From: Longimicrobiales bacterium
GTDB lineage: Bacteria; Gemmatimonadota; Gemmatimonadetes; Longimicrobiales; Gaopeijiaceae
Direction of reading: 5' to 3'
DNA length: 56,366 nucleotides
Assembly: GCA_028822645.1 (NCBI GenBank)
Contig: JAPKDG010000009.1
Span: forward strand, 1-56,366
Shown: positions 51,031-56,366 of the stretch, piece by piece
Numbering within the stretch: the first letter of the stretch is position 1
How the letters are laid out: every line of letters begins with the position of its first letter
The notes under the pieces: model-generated
Databases searched by the model: none
Seen by the model: the letters and a program-made list of their open reading frames with translations, nothing else
Told to the model about the DNA's origin: nothing
Made by a program: the position numbers and the translations under genes

Positions 51031-53166
51031 GTGGCTTTCAATAGGATAGTCCTAACTGGATTCTGTGTAGCAGTGTTGTTTCCGACTATGAATGTTGTGG
51101 CGCAAAGAGAACTATCATCTAGCCTCCACATGTCTCCGGCACAGAGTGAGCGGGGCAGGTTGGTTTATGAAAACGAATGTGCCAGTTGTCATTTATCAGA
51201 TTTTCAAGGTTCGTTTGAAGCTCCAGTTCTTGCGGGCCCCAATTTTACATCAGTGTGGGGTAAGAGATCTTTTGAGAGTCTGGTGGGAGAAATCCGTACT
51301 ATGCCGCCAATGTTACCAGGATCTCTAACTGAAGATGATTATGACGCAGTCCTTGTCTATTTGTTGAATGCAAATGGAGTGCCGGCGAATGGAAGGCTGC
51401 TTGGTTCTGAGTTGTTGGATTCTGTAGGCACTGTTCTCTCTTCGACAGGGACGGTGTCCTTTATCGATGTCTCAAACCAAGACGACGGACCTGTAAGAGG
51501 GCCGTACGGGGTGACTAATTCGTGGAGGGAAATTTCGAACTTCAACCCCGTGACACAAGAAGACCTCATTAGCCCAGACTCCTCTGAGTGGATTATGTAC
51601 CGACGTACTTATGATGCCTGGGGATACAGCCCTCTAGGTCAGATAGACCGAGACAATGTCGGAAGCCTGAAACTTTCATGGGTTTGGTCTATGGGGAGTG
51701 GCACCAACCAACCGACTCCACTCATTCGTGATGGGATCATGTACTTAGCCAACCCACGTAATGTGATTCAAGCTTTGGATGCTTCTAACGGCACACTTCT
51801 TTGGGAGTATAGGAGGGAATTTGCAGAGGATTTCAATGTGCCTTTCTTCAGTCAACTCCGAAACCTTGCTCTTTATGGAGACATGGTTTTCGTTGCTACT
51901 AGCGATGCCTACATGTTGGCTTTGGATGCCCGGACTGGGGAGACAGTGTGGGAAACTCAGATAGCAGACTATCATCAGGGGTTTACTAATGTATCGGGTC
52001 CAATTGTTGTTGAAGGGAAAGTCATCAACGGGATAAACGGGTGTGCACGTTTCTTTATGGAGAGTTGTTTCATTACTGCGCACGATGCTGAAACTGGAGA
52101 AGAGGTGTGGAGAACTTTTACGGTTGCTAGACCGGGGGAGACTGGGGGAGATACGTGGGGGAGTCTTCCTTTTGAACTCAGGGGTGGAGTAGATGCTTGG
52201 ACAACGGGTAGTTATGATCCAGAATTAAGGCTGATCTACTGGGGAACGGCTCAAGCAAAGCCCTGGGTTTCTGTGAGTAGGGGCCTTACGGTTGACGATC
52301 CCGCCCTGTACTCTAATTCCACTCTCGCGCTGAACCCCGACGATGGAAGTATTGTCTGGTATCGACAGCATGTCCCTGGAGAATCTTTAGATCTTGATGA
52401 AGGGTTTGAGCAAGTATTGATCGATCGTGGAGGGAAAAAACTTCTCTTTGCGATGGGCAAGCATGGTATTTTTTGGAAACTTGATCGAGAGAATGGGGAT
52501 TTCCTCGATTTAAAAGAAACTATTTATCAAAATGTTTTTGAAAGTGTCGATCGTCGCACGGGGACAGTTCGCTACAGGGAAGATATCGCATCAGCTGGTA
52601 TAGGTGATACAATATCGGTCTGCCCCAGCACAGCTGGGGGACATAATTGGCAGGCGATGGCGTTTAGTCCTGAAAAGAATGCTTTAATCGTTCCAATGTC
52701 TCAAAGCTGTCTAAAAATGGCTGCACGTCCGATGGTGTTAGAGGTGGGGTCTGGCGGTACTGCTGCCGACAGAGAATGGTTTGAAATGCCTGGTACGGGA
52801 GGCAATCTGGGCAAATTAGCTGCGTATGATATAGATAATTTCGAAGAACTGTGGAGTATTGAACAAAGAGCTGCTTACCTCACTTCAGTTTTAACAACTG
52901 GAGGTGGCTTGGCATTTGCAGGAGATGTCGATCGCTATTTTAGGGCGTACGATGTAGAAGACGGTGCAGTTCTGTGGGAAACTAGGCTAGGGACTTCTGT
53001 ACAGGGGTTTCCTGTTTCGTATGAAGTGGATGGGGAGCAATATATTGCTGTAAGTAGTGGTTTGGGTGGGGGTAGTCCCAGGACGGTACCTCGTCTTCTG
53101 AGCCCAGAAATACAACATCCCCAGAGCGGAAACGCCTTGTATGTTTTTAAGGTTCCTAATTTTTAG
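51031..53166 (+). CDS. PQQ-dependent dehydrogenase with N-terminal cytochrome c domain
   Basis: Periplasmic fusion of 711 residues, GTG start with a good ribosome site. Signal peptide 1-25 (VVAQ). Residues 40-115 are a cytochrome c domain: heme-binding C50-x2-C53-H54 in ECASCHLS and a Met ligand in TMPPMLPG. The eight-bladed PQQ propeller follows from about 190, with repeated W-docking motifs ([39 protein letters not shown]). At the cofactor, the segment equivalent to GTGNPAPW of methanol dehydrogenase reads GTAQAKPW, so the metal-binding Asn is Q408. The catalytic-Asp region reads ESLDLDEGF (D454, D456) in the DxD form seen in lanthanide XoxF enzymes. Heme at the N-terminus, not the C-terminus, is unusual. 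Substrate unknown. Confidence 0.87.
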   Translation: MAFNRIVLTGFCVAVLFPTMNVVAQRELSSSLHMSPAQSERGRLVYENECASCHLSDFQGSFEAPVLAGPNFTSVWGKRSFESLVGEIRTMPPMLPGSLTEDDYDAVLVYLLNANGVPANGRLLGSELLDSVGTVLSSTGTVSFIDVSNQDDGPVRGPYGVTNSWREISNFNPVTQEDLISPDSSEWIMYRRTYDAWGYSPLGQIDRDNVGSLKLSWVWSMGSGTNQPTPLIRDGIMYLANPRNVIQALDASNGTLLWEYRREFAEDFNVPFFSQLRNLALYGDMVFVATSDAYMLALDARTGETVWETQIADYHQGFTNVSGPIVVEGKVINGINGCARFFMESCFITAHDAETGEEVWRTFTVARPGETGGDTWGSLPFELRGGVDAWTTGSYDPELRLIYWGTAQAKPWVSVSRGLTVDDPALYSNSTLALNPDDGSIVWYRQHVPGESLDLDEGFEQVLIDRGGKKLLFAMGKHGIFWKLDRENGDFLDLKETIYQNVFESVDRRTGTVRYREDIASAGIGDTISVCPSTAGGHNWQAMAFSPEKNALIVPMSQSCLKMAARPMVLEVGSGGTAADREWFEMPGTGGNLGKLAAYDIDNFEELWSIEQRAAYLTSVLTTGGGLAFAGDVDRYFRAYDVEDGAVLWETRLGTSVQGFPVSYEVDGEQYIAVSSGLGGGSPRTVPRLLSPEIQHPQSGNALYVFKVPNF

Positions 53167-53257
53167 TTCCACTATTATCTTCGCTGCACATTATTGGATA
53201 ATCGGTATTTGTTTATAACTTATGAGAAAATGAAGGGTCCTTGAATTTTTGATCGTA

Positions 53258-55445
<2,188 letters not shown>

Positions 55446-55465
55446 GATCATTAAAAGAGGACCTC

Positions 55466-56344
55466 ATGACATTCGAATCGGTCTTAGATGTCATTAGACT
55501 TCCCAGGTTGGGCACGGTTCTTGTCTGTGTCATGCTCATGGGTTGCTCTTCCACTGATTTTGAGCACCAGAATCCAGTGATTGCCTCCTGGATGCGAGGC
55601 GATCCAGTTTTCGGAGTCTTCGCTCCGAGTGAACCAGGGCCAGGAGGTTCAAGAAGTTCTGGAGAGGCGCGCCCTACACCATTTTATACTTTGGAAAGTG
55701 CTAGAGCTTTGGCTGAAAATCCTTTGTATGACTTTGTTTTTCTTAACCTGGAAGCATCTTATGACTCTGAAGCTGTCAAAGTGATGGTCGAGGGCCTAAA
55801 GGCCTACCAGGAGTCATCCAGAAAAACATTGTTGGTGCGCATTCCCTCTATTGCTAACGATGGTGAAGAACTGACGAAAAGAAGGGTCGAAGAAATTATG
55901 GATTTGGGGGCAGATGGGGTCGTATTTCCACATGTACGAAATGTGGAAGAGGCTCAAATGATAGCTGGTTTTTTTCAGCATTTGGATGTTGAGGTATGGT
56001 CACCCTCAAATCCGACAGGTGAAAAACTGGCAATGATCATGATTGAGGACCCAGTGGCGGTGGGGTTGGCAGCTCAAATAGCAGCTGTGCAGGGATACAG
56101 TATTCTCGCCTGTGGTATAGGGAGTTTGACCAGGGCGTTGGGTGGGGATAGGGAGGCGAGCGAAGAGGGTAATTTAAACGTTCTTGCTGAAGCAACGAGG
56201 GTTGGTTTGCCAGACATGATTACAGCCAACGTCGGAAATGTGCAGCAAAGGCTGGACGAAGGATTCCTGGCTTTATTGATGCAGGGGTCTGAAGCGGATG
56301 ACGCTATTCGATTGGCCAGGGAATTGGTGCACCCAGACAGATGA
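55466..56344 (+). CDS. Lipoprotein with HpcH/HpaI aldolase fold and degraded active site
   Basis: I use the ATG at 55466, with AGAGGA 4 nt upstream; a TTG at 55442 would overlap katG. The product has 292 residues. It has a lipoprotein signal ending in LMGC (C27), so it is exported, which is odd for this cytosolic enzyme family. The TIM-barrel motifs are recognisable: VRIPS (R125), DLGADGVVFPHV, MIMIEDPVAV (E194) and ACGIGSLTRALGG. Against HpaI, the catalytic His of DxEH is A97 and the second metal ligand, Asp of GPxDL, is S220, while R125 and E194 remain. It is therefore probably not a normal aldolase; a binding or altered catalytic role is possible. It reads through from katG. The gene ends just inside the window. 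Confidence 0.75.
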   Translation: MTFESVLDVIRLPRLGTVLVCVMLMGCSSTDFEHQNPVIASWMRGDPVFGVFAPSEPGPGGSRSSGEARPTPFYTLESARALAENPLYDFVFLNLEASYDSEAVKVMVEGLKAYQESSRKTLLVRIPSIANDGEELTKRRVEEIMDLGADGVVFPHVRNVEEAQMIAGFFQHLDVEVWSPSNPTGEKLAMIMIEDPVAVGLAAQIAAVQGYSILACGIGSLTRALGGDREASEEGNLNVLAEATRVGLPDMITANVGNVQQRLDEGFLALLMQGSEADDAIRLARELVHPDR

Positions 56345-56366
56345 AAAACTGGCCTTTAAGATTAGA

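Overview
The window looks like a chromosomal segment of a free-living, aerobic, heterotrophic diderm bacterium of moderate GC content. Outer-membrane beta-barrels, TolQ/ExbB-type energisation, lipoproteins and a soluble lytic transglycosylase show two membranes. CtaA (heme A synthase), KatG, a cytochrome c/PQQ dehydrogenase fusion and a 1,623-residue NAD-glutamate dehydrogenase point to respiration on amino acids and small organics. The Asp-box (VPS10/sortilin-like) propeller protein, the extracellular-type amidase with TCGSIR and the general gene mix resemble marine Gemmatimonadota or relatives. That placement is inference from gene style only, because there is no rRNA or other marker here. 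I see no transposase, integrase, phage gene, CRISPR array, tRNA or rRNA.

Layout. 1-300: tail of an ExbB/TolQ gene and a strong terminator. 402-5590: lytic transglycosylase translationally coupled to polA, whose proofreading domain has lost key residues. 5598-10635 (minus): a sigma-70 factor followed 6 nt later by a beta-barrel gene, and a separate BamA/TamA-like barrel. 10737-17362 (plus): pckA, an EVE-domain gene, then mmsA, a class III aminotransferase and a sodium:solute symporter, which together look like an amino-acid (beta-alanine type) uptake and oxidation route. 17422-21599 (plus): HD phosphohydrolase, rhomboid protease, a second sigma-70 factor with a structured leader, and rsgA.

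21586-27350 (minus) is one tightly packed five-gene unit: hydantoinase/oxoprolinase subunit A, an unknown lipoprotein, and a complete BtuFCD/FhuBCD-type metal-chelate importer. 27400-31215 holds trpE, an M20 peptidase, a GlsB/YeaQ-like membrane protein and a coiled-coil protein. 31370-37275 holds a V4R-like protein, ctaA, a small membrane protein, the Asp-box propeller and a DnaQ-type exonuclease. 37321-41126 (plus) holds a quinone reductase, pgeF, a previously easy-to-miss 56-residue four-cysteine protein, and a FAH-family/ketopantoate-reductase-like pair behind a MerR-like promoter geometry. 41141-56344 holds rmuC, the large glutamate dehydrogenase, a MATE/ANKH-like transporter, an amidase with a CHRD-like tail, the cytochrome c-PQQ dehydrogenase, katG, and an aldolase-fold lipoprotein with a degraded active site.

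Most of the window is core metabolism. The items most worth a second look are the hydantoinase-lipoprotein-importer operon, the degenerate lipoprotein 'aldolase' behind katG, the amidase-CHRD fusion, the unusual PQQ dehydrogenase active site, and two regulatory DNA structures (19-nt spacer dyad at 39247-39277 and competing hairpins at 19646-19673).
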